From Syntrophales bacterium (GTDB lineage Bacteria; Desulfobacterota; Syntrophia; Syntrophales; UBA8958): a DNA stretch of 64,000 nt. Under the pieces are notes generated by a model. It ran no database searches, was not told where the DNA came from, and saw only the letters and a program-made list of their open reading frames with translations. Where the stretch lies: NCBI GenBank assembly GCA_026417625.1, contig JAOACW010000001.1:62001-126000 (forward strand), written 5' to 3'. Below are positions 46,068 through 55,203 of the stretch, piece after piece. How positions within the stretch are numbered: the stretch's first letter is position 1; every line of letters starts with the position of its first letter. The translations under genes were made by a program, and so were the position numbers.

Positions 46068-46802
46068 TTACACGAGGGTGTATATCTTGTAGAGGGTCAT
46101 AATGATAATTAGAATACCGAAGCCTTGTTTGATTCTTCCTCCTGGGATGTAGAGACTGGTCAATCTTGCACCCACATAGGAACCAATCGCACCCACAACG
46201 ATTAGTGTTGCTGTCAAATGGATATCAAAGTGGGCCATTTCAATATGAGGTATTAATGCAGAAAAAGAAGGGGGCATAACGGCAAAGGCATTGATCCCAG
46301 CCGCTTGCTTGGCTGGAAATCCCACGAGGATCAACGTCGGCATGAGGAGAAAACCTGGACCGATGCCCAAAAGGCCGCTCAAGACTGAGATAGGGACTGC
46401 CAGCATCAAAGCCATCTTGAAGTTCTCTTCCCCGGGTCTCTCCTGCACAGGTCGGAAGAGACGGTAAACCAAATAAACAACAGATACCAGATAGGCAATC
46501 CACACCATTAGGACGGGTGTGTACTGAACGAGCCACGCACCTACCGGAGCACTAAGTGTGGTCACCACAGCTAAGGTGGTTGCCTTTTTCCAATCAACAA
46601 ATCCGCTTTTTGCGAAGCCAAAAAAGGCGAACAGGGCAGTGACGCCGTTCAGAAGGAGTGACAGAGGCTGGACTTGGTGGACAAGATCAGGAAGAAACAG
46701 AGCTAGGAAGGGAACGGCCGAAAATGCCACTCCCAATCCCAACATCCCCGATGCGAGTGAAAGTAGAGCTAGTCCTGTGATCATGATCGTTGTGTCGTTC
46801 AT
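46068..46802 (-). CDS. TauE/SafE-family membrane transporter
   Basis: A 244-residue protein of about eight transmembrane helices with the TauE/SafE layout: two repeats, each with a Gly-rich helix (LASGMLGLGVAFSAVPFLALFLP and LLGIGPGFLLMPTLILVGFPAKQAAG). The family exports sulfite, sulfoacetate or other small organic or sulfur anions; the substrate is not readable. It lies 162 bp after the permease gene on the same strand. Confidence 0.87.
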   Translation of the reverse strand: MNDTTIMITGLALLSLASGMLGLGVAFSAVPFLALFLPDLVHQVQPLSLLLNGVTALFAFFGFAKSGFVDWKKATTLAVVTTLSAPVGAWLVQYTPVLMVWIAYLVSVVYLVYRLFRPVQERPGEENFKMALMLAVPISVLSGLLGIGPGFLLMPTLILVGFPAKQAAGINAFAVMPPSFSALIPHIEMAHFDIHLTATLIVVGAIGSYVGARLTSLYIPGGRIKQGFGILIIIMTLYKIYTLV

Positions 46803-46964
46803 CGAAAGAGTCTTACCATCCTAACGACGCGTAAACGTGAGAGAGACTCTCCTTGCGCTACAACACCTATGGGCTCAGCCTTGGTTATATATTAAACACT
46901 GGGCCTAAAACCACTGACCTTGCCAAAGCCCTCCCTCTTCCATGAGGTACAGAACTTTTATCCG

Positions 46965-48026
46965 CTACAATATGAAGTTACCGAAAAACCAGCCGATAAA
47001 TGTTCCCAGAAAAATAATTATTGTTACATAAACAACAGATTTTTTCACCCCGAACACCCGAGCAATAGCAATCCAGTTAGGAAGACTCAAACCTGGCCCG
47101 GTGAGAAGAAGTGCAAGTGCCGGTCCCTTTCCCATACCCAGTTTCATTAAAGTATCAACGAATGGCGCTTCGGTCATCGTGGCGAAATAACTGATGGCAC
47201 CGATAAGAGTAGCAAGGAAAGAAGCCCTAAAACTATTACCTCCGAGCCACGCCCTTATCCACTCTTCAGGAATCAGTTTTCCAACGACACCCACCAAAAA
47301 CACCCCGGCGAGAAGAAGGGGAAGGATTATTCTCACAAACCACAAGGATTCCCTCAGCCAGGTCTTGATCTCATTTCTCGGAAGTGATTTGAACACGTAT
47401 ACCAGAAGTATGAACGTAGCGATACTCCATACAATGACCTTTTCGATGTACGGACCCGTTCTTGCGACGTAGTTGGGCAGGAGTAACGAAAGAACGATAA
47501 GAAAAAGTAAGACGGCGTGTCTGCCCGAAACGACACTGTTTTTAAATGTTGCTTCCACCGACATAACTTCTTTAGCAGGATTGGTTTCCCGTTTCTCGTT
47601 CTGAAAGGCGATTGTCATGAACCACCCTACAGCAAAGGCCATCATGAGCGATGACGCAACTCTGGCAGCAACAATTTCACCTCCAAGAATGTTTCCCGTA
47701 TAGATCAGAGAGAGAAGATTCGCCGAAGGTGCGACCCACAGCACAATAAAAGCCACACCAACGGCCGCACCGCTATAGTATAAACCGGCGGATACAGGTA
47801 TGACCGTGCAGGAACAGGCAGCAACAAAGAAGCTTGCGAGAGATGCAAGCGAAAATGACTTTAACTTATTTGCTTGCTCCCCCAGTACATTTAGAATTGC
47901 TTGCTGATTAATAAATGCTACCATAGCACCGGCAAGTAAAAATGCAGGAACAAGACATGTCAGAATGTGTGTGGCCACATAATCCTTGAGAGCAATAAAT
48001 CCGGCAATAACTATCTCTGCGATCAT
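46965..48026 (-). CDS. UPF0718 (DUF318) permease
   Basis: A 353-residue membrane protein with about ten helices in two halves, joined by a soluble loop (FQNEKRETNPAKEVMSVE). The first half has FFVAACSCTVIPVSAGLYYSGAAVGVAF and the second ATMTEAPFVDTLMKLGMGKGPALALLLTGPGLSLPN, both typical of the UPF0718/SO_0444 family, whose Cys-Ser-Cys and TGPGLS segments line the path. Members export metals or organoarsenicals; no metal regulator is adjacent, so the substrate is open. Confidence 0.85.
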   Translation of the reverse strand: MIAEIVIAGFIALKDYVATHILTCLVPAFLLAGAMVAFINQQAILNVLGEQANKLKSFSLASLASFFVAACSCTVIPVSAGLYYSGAAVGVAFIVLWVAPSANLLSLIYTGNILGGEIVAARVASSLMMAFAVGWFMTIAFQNEKRETNPAKEVMSVEATFKNSVVSGRHAVLLFLIVLSLLLPNYVARTGPYIEKVIVWSIATFILLVYVFKSLPRNEIKTWLRESLWFVRIILPLLLAGVFLVGVVGKLIPEEWIRAWLGGNSFRASFLATLIGAISYFATMTEAPFVDTLMKLGMGKGPALALLLTGPGLSLPNWIAIARVFGVKKSVVYVTIIIFLGTFIGWFFGNFIL

Positions 48027-48757
48027 TTGTCAAAAACCTTCTTAGTACTGCGATACTAATGCGCAAACTACTATGTCTGATTTATTCAGAATCTCGCAAA
48101 CTTCCACACCGATAGAGCAAAATGCAGCAAGCGATGGGGAGTCAACGAATACACCCTCAATTATATTGCCAAAAAGGAATATAATTTTTGTCTCTTCGTT
48201 GTCAAGGAAAAATACTGGCGCTCACAGAAAATAAGACCCTGCTAAAATGATTTCCTGTCGAAGGTAACAAGTTCAGCAAAAAAGAAATTTAACCACGTGA
48301 CATAGCAGAGGCAGGATTAAAAATCTGCGCTAGCATTTTTACATTTTCTCACACTTTAGGAATAAATGAACATACCTTCCGTGAATTTACCCTCCAAAGA
48401 GGTTATTAAATACTCTATGTGTCTTTTTAATTATATGGCTCTCCTTTTCTTGTTCTACATAACTCTTCAAAATGAGTTGAACATCTTTCCGTGATTGGCA
48501 TAACTGAATTATCACATTCAGACAAGACACCCTTCCAAACATATAGCCATAAAGCCATTATGGTTAAAAGTTAGATGGAGATTGTCTTGCGTTGCCGCTG
48601 CTAAACAACAATCAAGACAAAACCCAAATTTTTTCAAGAATACTTTGGTTGGATACTACAAGGCTTAGAAGGCATTAAAAACTTAAATTGTCTTCACTTG
48701 GCAATCCATAAGGAGTTATGGGAGTCGAAGATTTCGCTTTTGCGATAATACGGCTGA
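48027..48757. other. Gene-free AT-rich stretch
   Basis: About 730 bp without an intact gene or RNA that I recognise. The sequence is visibly AT-richer than the rest and runs directly into the broken receiver gene at 48758. It may hold remains of the missing kinase half, but I could not read any convincing domain in any frame. Confidence 0.6.
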
Positions 48758-49850
48758 AAACACAGTATCGACAAAACTAACCTCTTAGGCTCCCATGTCC
48801 TTCTTGCTGAGGATAACACCCTTAACCAGCAGGTTGCAATAGAACTCTTAGAGATGGTTGGCGCAAAAATTGACTTAGCCACAGATGGAGAAGAGACAGT
48901 AAAAATGGCAATAGATGCCTTGGGTGGTAAAGAGCAATACAGATATGATTGTATACTCATGGATATACAGATGCCTAAAATAGATGGTTTTGAAGCAACC
49001 CGTCTGATAAGACGCATTGACTCACTAAAGAGTGTGCCAATAATTGCTTTGACAGCCCAATGCTATAAAGGGAGATAAAGAGAAATGTTTATCAGCTGGT
49101 ATGAACGACTATATTAAAAAACCTATTAACTGTGAGGAGTTTTACGAAACTCCGATAAAGTGGATAAAACCTAAAAGAACAATCTCTTTAAAAGACGAAA
49201 ACTTTGCAAAAGTCAGTAGCGACGATGTCATTGAGCTGCCAACTAAAGTTGAAGGGATAGATATAGATAAGGCATTAAAAAGAATTGCAGAAAATAAGGA
49301 GATGTATTTAAGCTTACTAAAAATATTTTTAAAAGAGTACGAACAAAAATTAAATACAATAAATCAATTTCGTAATGATAATGACTTGTATTTGCAAATA
49401 ACATTTTCCCACTCTTTAAAGGGCGATGCAGGTACAATAGGTGATTTTAACCTACAGAAAAAAGCTGAAAAACTTGAAAAAACAATTCAGGCAGGAGGAG
49501 ATATCACCGAGACCGTCGCCGAAATGACCTTAGAACTCCAATTAGTTTTGAATTCCATAAAAAACCTCCTTAAAACAATTGATGTGGATAAACAGATCCA
49601 TATCGCCCAAGCAACTGATGAAAATATAGAAGAAATTACACTCCATATAAATGAACTCCATAAAATGTTAAGCGAGGGTAATTTTGCAGCAAAAGATCTT
49701 TTTGAAAAATTAAAAGTTTCTTTGTCTTTCTATAATATTAAAGAGGAATTAACTGAACTAGAAGAGATGATATATTCTTTCGACATGGATGGAGCAATTA
49801 ATACACTTTATAAGATAGCTGAGAAGTTACAAATCAAGGGGGGTTTTTAA
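48758..49850 (+). pseudogene. Broken receiver-Hpt gene (remnant of a hybrid histidine kinase)
   Basis: A receiver domain (HVLLAEDNTLNQQVAIELLE, LMDIQMPKIDG with the phospho-Asp, then PIIALTA) is followed after a frame change by NAIKGDKEKCLSAGMNDYIKKPI and an Hpt domain (HSLKGDAGTIG, with the phospho-His, near 49413). Two defects: the receiver frame has no ATG, GTG or TTG between the stop at 48755-48757 and the middle of the domain, so its start and upstream kinase are missing; and one extra base in CCC at 49056-49058 shifts the frame. Dropping one C restores the family sequence exactly. ATG 49101 could still yield an Hpt-only protein of 249 residues. Confidence 0.75.
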
Positions 49851-49853
49851 AAA

Positions 49854-50768
49854 ATGGGTAATCAACAGGAAAGGCCAAAAATTCTAATAGTTGACGATAA
49901 TCCTTCAAGTATTATGGTGCTCGGTGAAGAATTGAAAAAAGATTACAATGTATATATTGCAACAAATGGTGAAACGGCTATAAAAAAAGCAATCTCAACC
50001 TCCCCTGACTTGATTTTGCTAGACATAGTGATGCCTGGAATGGATGGCTATGCCGTATGCAAGCAATTAAAGGAAAACGATATCACAAGAAACATACCGA
50101 TTATATTTGTTACTGCAAAAGATACAGATGAGGACGAGGAAAAAGGATTAAATATAGGAGCAGTAGACTATATAACAAAACCTTTCAGCATCCCAATAGT
50201 CAAGGCAAGGGTTAAAACTCATATTGAACTGAAAAAAAAGACAGATATTCTCGAAAACCTATCTTTAAGAAACGGATTGACGGGTATATTCAATCGTAGA
50301 CAATTTGAAAATGTACTATCTAATGAATGGAAAAGGGCTATAAGAAAAGGAAGCACCCTCTCATTAATTTTTATAGACATTGACCATTTCAAAGCGTTTA
50401 ATGATAATTATGGACATATCGCAGGAGATGACTGTCTAAAGGCAGTGGCTGGAACTTTGACAGCAACTCTTAGAAGATCTACCGATTTCGTTGCAAGGTA
50501 TGGCGGCGAAGAGTTTGCAGTAATACTACCTGAAACAGACATTGACAACGCTATTGCAGTAGCTGAGATGCTGAGGAAAGCTATTTTAGGATTAAAAATA
50601 GAACATAAATTTTCAAAGGTAGAGCCTTATCTAACAGTCAGTGTGGGAATAGGAACCACATCTCCAACACGAGATTCAGAATATAAAATCATTATAGAGG
50701 CTGCTGATAATGCACTGTACGAAGCAAAAAACTCAGGACGAAACCGTGTATGTTACCGCAAATTTTGA
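49854..50768 (+). CDS. PleD-like response regulator (REC-GGDEF)
   Basis: A 304-residue cytoplasmic diguanylate cyclase. Receiver domain 1-125: KILIVDDNPSS, phospho-Asp57 in LLDIVMPGMDG and Lys in YITKPF. Cyclase domain 140-304: GLTGIFNRRQFE, intact GGEEF (217-221), and RSTD five residues before it as inhibitory I-site. Phosphorylation should trigger cyclic di-GMP synthesis. It starts 3 bp after the broken Hpt gene, so it was probably the output of that pathway and may now be orphaned or served by another kinase. Base composition is AT-rich like its neighbour. Confidence 0.92.
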   Translation: MGNQQERPKILIVDDNPSSIMVLGEELKKDYNVYIATNGETAIKKAISTSPDLILLDIVMPGMDGYAVCKQLKENDITRNIPIIFVTAKDTDEDEEKGLNIGAVDYITKPFSIPIVKARVKTHIELKKKTDILENLSLRNGLTGIFNRRQFENVLSNEWKRAIRKGSTLSLIFIDIDHFKAFNDNYGHIAGDDCLKAVAGTLTATLRRSTDFVARYGGEEFAVILPETDIDNAIAVAEMLRKAILGLKIEHKFSKVEPYLTVSVGIGTTSPTRDSEYKIIIEAADNALYEAKNSGRNRVCYRKF

Positions 50769-50933
50769 ACAACAAGTCCTAAAAATTTTAAAAAACCAAC
50801 AACATTAGCCTTTAAAGGCAAGTAAGCATGGTAAAAGACTTCACTTCGCAGAAAAAAACTCCATAAAGAAGGTCATCATCAACGGTTATTTCAAAAATCT
50901 GCCTAAGGGTCGAGTTCAATGGAAACAAAAAGA

Positions 50934-50957
50934 GGGATTTCCTTTTATGGAAATCCC
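50934..50957 (-). terminator. Terminator downstream of tRNA-Asn
   Basis: Perfect 9-bp stem GGGATTTCC/GGAAATCCC around a 6-base loop; on the minus strand it is followed by TCTTTTTG. It begins 18 bp past the 3' end of the tRNA and probably ends the por-nuo-tRNA transcript. Confidence 0.75.
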
Positions 50958-50975
50958 ACCTTGAATTATTACATA

Positions 50976-51051
50976 TGGCTCCCCAGCGCGGACTCGAACC
51001 ACGGACCCGCTGGTTAACAGCCAGCTGCTCTACCGACTGAGCTACTGGGGA
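50976..51051 (-). tRNA. tRNA-Asn (GTT)
   Basis: A 76-base tRNA with acceptor TCCCCAG/CTGGGGA, D-arm AGCTCAGTCGGTAGAGC, anticodon loop CTGTTAA (GTT), T-arm GTTCGAGTC and encoded CCA. It lies between the por-nuo operon and the AT-rich patch; its 3' end faces that patch. Confidence 0.97.
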
Positions 51052-51111
51052 ACATTACTTTTATATAAGATACCAAGATGAACCTAATTGTCAATGCTTT
51101 TGAAAGAGAAC

Positions 51112-51828
51112 TCAACGACAACTCGTACAAATCACCAAATTATCTAAGCTAACCCCCGTACTTCTGCTTATGTACTCCAGCTGCTCCTTAGGAGCGAAGT
51201 AACGACCGCAAATCTGACAAGAGGCCATCTCAAAGGTCTTGCCCCATATTTTTCTTGTGCCCCTCCCATCATCCTCCATTGCAATATGGCCAGTAGGACA
51301 GATATAAACGCAAGAACCGCATCCAATACAAGTAGCCGGGGCCTCCATGAATGGACCACCCACTCTCTTTCTCTGTCCCCTTCCTGAGAGACCAATGGCG
51401 CTTACACCAACGATTGACTCACACGCCTTGACACAGAGACGGCACAGAATGCACTTCCCTTTCTCTTTCGAAACTTTGAACCTCGATTCTGGTTTAACCC
51501 CCATTTCGATTGCCATTTCTCTGATAACTTCAGAATCAGGACAACGCGCCATGAGAAGTTGTAAAACGAGCTTCCGTACCGCCTTGACTCTTTCTGATTT
51601 GGTATTCACTACAAGGCCATCCTCAACCTTATATATGCAGGAAGTAACAATCCTTGATCTACCGTTTTTGGCTATTTCTACGACACACATGCGGCAACTC
51701 CCCGTCGGGGACAGCGCAGCATGATGGCAAAGGGTGGGAATCTCAATACCCCTTTCCTTCGCCACTTCAAGTATAGTTCTCCCCTCCTCAGCTTCAATCC
51801 TTCTACCATCTATCGTGAAACTTACCAT
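51112..51828 (-). CDS. HoxU/NuoG-N-like iron-sulfur subunit
   Basis: A 238-residue electron-transfer protein. The N-terminal [2Fe-2S] ferredoxin domain has CHHAALSPTGSCRMC and a later Cys; a His-Cys [4Fe-4S] domain and two classical clusters (CILCRLCVKAC and CIGCGSCVYICP) follow. A zinc-ribbon-like tail ends the protein (CQICGRYF ... CTSCR). This is the architecture of HoxU and of the N-terminal part of NuoG or [FeFe] hydrogenases, without any catalytic domain. It is the last gene of the por-nuo operon. ATG 51828 is used because AGGGG is well placed before it. Confidence 0.88.
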   Translation of the reverse strand: MVSFTIDGRRIEAEEGRTILEVAKERGIEIPTLCHHAALSPTGSCRMCVVEIAKNGRSRIVTSCIYKVEDGLVVNTKSERVKAVRKLVLQLLMARCPDSEVIREMAIEMGVKPESRFKVSKEKGKCILCRLCVKACESIVGVSAIGLSGRGQRKRVGGPFMEAPATCIGCGSCVYICPTGHIAMEDDGRGTRKIWGKTFEMASCQICGRYFAPKEQLEYISRSTGVSLDNLVICTSCR

Positions 51829-51839
51829 GTGCATTACCC

Positions 51840-53750
51840 CTACTTGACAGAAATAGCTTCAAATTTACAGACCTCTTTACAGGTCCCGCACTTTATACAC
51901 TTCTTATGATCTATGACGTGTACTTTTTTACGTTCCCCACTTATGCACTCCACAGGACATCTCTTTGCACATACCCCGCAACCTGTACACTTGTCTGCCA
52001 GAACCACATACTTAATAAGCGCTTTGCAAACTCCGGCCGGACACTTCTTTTTGTTTATATGGGCCTCATATTCACTGCGGAAGTATCTAATCGTACTCAA
52101 CACAGGATTGGGAGCACTTCCACCCAAGGCGCAAAGGGATCCATCCTGAATCGCCTGTCCCATAGTCTCCAACAGCTCTATATCTCCCTTCTTTCCCCTT
52201 CCATGAGATATATCATGGAGAATCTCATACATCTGGTAAACACCATCCCTACATGGTACACACTTTCCACATGATTCTGAGACAAGAAAATCAAGGAAAT
52301 AACGCGCTATGTCAACCATACAGGTATTCTCATCCATCACAATCATACCGCCGGAACCCATCATAGAACCTGCTTTCTTCAGCGAATCGAAATCCACTGG
52401 AAGATCCAGCATATCTTTTGGTATGCATCCACCAGAAGGTCCACCAGTCTGAACTGCTTTGAAGTCCTTGCCTCCAGGAATACCACCACCAATATCGTAT
52501 ATTATTTCCCGAAGAGTTATTCCCATAGGAACTTCCACAAGCCCGATGTTGTTCACTTTACCCACGAGGGAAAAAACCTTCGTTCCAGTACTGTGTTTAG
52601 CACCAATGCCTGCGTACCACTCACCACCTCTTGCAATGATAACGGGAATATTCGCCCAGGTTTCCACATTGTTGAGATTTGAGGGCCTGTTCCATATGCC
52701 CTGCTCCACTGTGTGAATGTACTTAGCCCGAGGCTCACCCGCTTTTCCTTCAATTGACGTCATCAGGGCAGTAGACTCACCACAAACGAATGCACCTGCA
52801 CCCCTTACAATCTTTATATCGAAGGAGAAACCTGCTTGGAAAATATCATTACCAAGAAGACCGCATTCCCGGGCCATATCCACAGCTTTCTGAAGATTTG
52901 CTACAGCCAGTGGGTACTCATTACGTACGTATATAAACCCTTCGTGAGCACCTATGGCGTATGCACCAATGATCATACCTTCAATTATACTGTGAGGATC
53001 GCCTTCCATGAGACTCCTGTCCATATAGGCACCAGGATCGCCCTCATCACCGTTACATATAACGTATTTAATGTCTCCATGGGCACGACGGCAGCTGAGC
53101 CACTTCTGACCTGTGGGGAATCCTCCACCACCTCTGCCCCGCAGTCCAGAAGTTATGACCTCGTTTATAATCTCTTCCGGAGACATTGAAGTGAGTGCCT
53201 TATACAAGCTATAATAACCACCTCGTGCAATGTATTCATAAATATTTTCGGGATCTATCGTGCCGCAATTCCGAAGCGCAATACGAAGCTGTTTTCCATA
53301 GAAGGGAATATCTTTTATCGTGGGAATATCCTGGAACTTTTCCTCAAGTTTTGTGAAATACGGCCTTTCATCCCCCCTTAGCAGATCCTCCTCACGATCT
53401 ATGCGATAGCTCGGCTTGAAACCGTCAAACTCTCCTTTTAAAACATGCTCCAGGAAAGACGGCACCTTCTCTTTCGTAATACGTCCATAAGCGAGCCGTG
53501 GCTTACCGGGCTCTAACACTTCCACCAGTGGTTCCAGGGAATCCATCCCCATGCTTCCCGTTTTGCCGAGGTATACATCTAACCCTCGTCCATCTATCTC
53601 TTCTTTTAAAGCTAGGTAAACTTCCCGTGCACCCGCAGCAATACCACTTGTGGCCAATCCTACCATAATTTTGGTTCTCTGAGGGAAAAGGGTTTCAAGT
53701 CCCATCTTTGCTGCCGCATCGAGATCCTTGAGCGTTCTTATCCTGCTCAC
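51840..53750 (-). CDS. NuoF/HndC-like flavin NAD(H) subunit
   Basis: A 636-residue flavoprotein. N-terminal thioredoxin-like [2Fe-2S]-type domain (about 20-115, most cysteines lost), then the FMN/NAD(H) domain (GLRGRGGGGFPTGQKW and CNGDEGDPGAYMDR), the SLBB and helical domains with the [4Fe-4S] motif ESCGKCVPCRDG, and a C-terminal two-cluster ferredoxin (CTGCGVCAKRCP and CIKCGTCKEVC). It should take electrons from NADH or give them to NAD+. In bifurcating hydrogenases this subunit holds the bifurcation site. The GTG start follows GAGGTG and overlaps the NuoE stop by one base. Confidence 0.93.
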   Translation of the reverse strand: MSRIRTLKDLDAAAKMGLETLFPQRTKIMVGLATSGIAAGAREVYLALKEEIDGRGLDVYLGKTGSMGMDSLEPLVEVLEPGKPRLAYGRITKEKVPSFLEHVLKGEFDGFKPSYRIDREEDLLRGDERPYFTKLEEKFQDIPTIKDIPFYGKQLRIALRNCGTIDPENIYEYIARGGYYSLYKALTSMSPEEIINEVITSGLRGRGGGGFPTGQKWLSCRRAHGDIKYVICNGDEGDPGAYMDRSLMEGDPHSIIEGMIIGAYAIGAHEGFIYVRNEYPLAVANLQKAVDMARECGLLGNDIFQAGFSFDIKIVRGAGAFVCGESTALMTSIEGKAGEPRAKYIHTVEQGIWNRPSNLNNVETWANIPVIIARGGEWYAGIGAKHSTGTKVFSLVGKVNNIGLVEVPMGITLREIIYDIGGGIPGGKDFKAVQTGGPSGGCIPKDMLDLPVDFDSLKKAGSMMGSGGMIVMDENTCMVDIARYFLDFLVSESCGKCVPCRDGVYQMYEILHDISHGRGKKGDIELLETMGQAIQDGSLCALGGSAPNPVLSTIRYFRSEYEAHINKKKCPAGVCKALIKYVVLADKCTGCGVCAKRCPVECISGERKKVHVIDHKKCIKCGTCKEVCKFEAISVK

Positions 53751-54241
53751 TATTTCACCTCATGTTTCCTATATTTTTTCAATATTCGAGGAATGTCATC
53801 CTGCTTCATAAACGGATGAATATTGCCATCTATGCGTGCAACTGCTGCCAGTGAACAGCATCCTAGGCAACGTACCTCTTCCAGAGTGAACATCCCGTCC
53901 GACGTAGTTTCACCCCGGGAAATTCCAAGTTCACGCTCAAACCGATCCATAATCTTATCACCACCCTGAACATGACAGGCCGTTCCAGCACAGATCTCAA
54001 TTACATGCCTTCCCCTAGGTTTAAGGCTGAACGCGTTGTAAAAAGTAGATATTTCATAAACCCTGCTCAAGGGGATATTCATTGCTTCACTTACCGCAAC
54101 AAGTGCTTCCCTGGGTAAATAGTTAAACTCAGCTTGAACATCCTGAAGTATAGCGATTACTGCCGAAGGGTCAGAATCGTAACTTTTGACGATTTCCTGA
54201 ACCTTGTCAGCGATAGCTTTCTTGCCTTTATCTCGTACCAT
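53750..54241 (-). CDS. NuoE-like [2Fe-2S] subunit
   Basis: A 163-residue thioredoxin-like [2Fe-2S] protein. After a helical start, EICAGTACHVQGG and VRCLGCCSLA supply the four ligand cysteines (C-x4-C and C-x3-C). It is the usual partner of NuoF-type flavin subunits. I start at ATG 54241 because AAGGAG lies 8 bases upstream; TTG 54262 would add 7 residues and overlap porB. Spacing to porB is 14 bp. Confidence 0.92.
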   Translation of the reverse strand: MVRDKGKKAIADKVQEIVKSYDSDPSAVIAILQDVQAEFNYLPREALVAVSEAMNIPLSRVYEISTFYNAFSLKPRGRHVIEICAGTACHVQGGDKIMDRFERELGISRGETTSDGMFTLEEVRCLGCCSLAAVARIDGNIHPFMKQDDIPRILKKYRKHEVK

Positions 54242-54255
54242 CTCCCGTACTCCTT

Positions 54256-55203
54256 TTACCAAGGCTTTGAATATCTAACCTTGCTGAGCAGCAATTCAAA
54301 CTCTTTATCCACCTTCTCCTGAATGAGCCTGTAATGTTCCGGCGTCAGATGACGGAATCGCCCCTGCAACTTGAGGTAATCCTCAACAGGTCTCCGCTTC
54401 GGTACCTCATAGGTAATCCTGTACTTTCCACTCTCCACTTCATATAGAGGGAAAATACCCGTTTCGACTGCCAGCCTTCCCAGCTTCACCGCTTCATGAG
54501 ATGCCGCCCGCCAACCTGTGGGACAAACGGATAGTACATGGATATATGAAGGACCCTTTATCCTCTTTGCTTTCTGCACCTTGTGGACAAAATCCACAGG
54601 ATAACTAGGACAAGCCGTAGCAACGTATGCAGCCTTATGGGCCACCATAATTTCAGGCATATTTTTCTTATCTGTGCGTTGCCCGGGGATGGCTTTACCA
54701 GCAGGGGAAGTCGTCGTTGCTGCCATGAAAGGAGTCAAACTAGAACGTTGTATCCCCGTATTCATATACGCCTCGTTATCGAGACAGACGAACATCATAT
54801 CATGCCCTCTTTCCACCGCACCAGATAGAGCCTGAAAACCTATATCAGCTGTACCGCCGTCACCTGCAACCCCCACAACTTTAACATAACGATCAGAGAT
54901 TTTACCCTTTCGTCTGAGTGCTTTTATCGCCGCTTCCACACCAGAGGCAACCGCCGCAGCATTTTCGAAAGCCACGTGAATGTAAGGAAGCATCCACGCC
55001 GTAGTGGGATACGCCGAAGATATGATCTCCATACAGCCCGTTGCATTGGCTATAATCGCATTCTCTCCAAGGGCTTTAAGTAACAACCGGAGAGCAAGTA
55101 CCTCGCCACACCCCTGGCACGCCCTATGCCCAGCACTGAAAAACTCTCTTTTCTCAAATAGCTTAGGAACATATATTTCAAAGTTTACTGTTGTACCCTT
55201 CAT
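54256..55203 (-). CDS. porB: 2-oxoacid:ferredoxin oxidoreductase, beta subunit
   Basis: TPP-binding subunit (315 residues). HRACQGCGEVLALRLLLKAL holds two Fe-S cysteines; AGDGGTADIGFQALSGAVERG with DNEAYMNTG is the TPP pyrophosphate/Mg2+ motif. With alpha, gamma and delta it decarboxylates a 2-oxoacid to acyl-CoA, reducing an Fe-S chain. Pyruvate is the likely substrate, but 2-oxoisovalerate or an arylglyoxylate cannot be excluded. It overlaps porA by 4 bp. Confidence 0.93.
   Translation of the reverse strand: MKGTTVNFEIYVPKLFEKREFFSAGHRACQGCGEVLALRLLLKALGENAIIANATGCMEIISSAYPTTAWMLPYIHVAFENAAAVASGVEAAIKALRRKGKISDRYVKVVGVAGDGGTADIGFQALSGAVERGHDMMFVCLDNEAYMNTGIQRSSLTPFMAATTTSPAGKAIPGQRTDKKNMPEIMVAHKAAYVATACPSYPVDFVHKVQKAKRIKGPSYIHVLSVCPTGWRAASHEAVKLGRLAVETGIFPLYEVESGKYRITYEVPKRRPVEDYLKLQGRFRHLTPEHYRLIQEKVDKEFELLLSKVRYSKPW

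Noticed and set aside
48100-48160. GATGGGGAGTCAACG as a partial repeat of the tRNA-Asn end (attachment site)
   Set aside because: The match to the tRNA 3' end is too short and inexact.
49101-49850. Annotating the Hpt frame as a normal independent gene
   Set aside because: The receiver tail upstream of ATG 49101 continues in the same frame, so this is the 3' part of a broken gene, even though it might still be translated.
50769-50933. A small gene between the REC-GGDEF gene and the tRNA
   Set aside because: There is no ribosome site with a credible frame; the stretch is AT-rich spacer ahead of a terminator.
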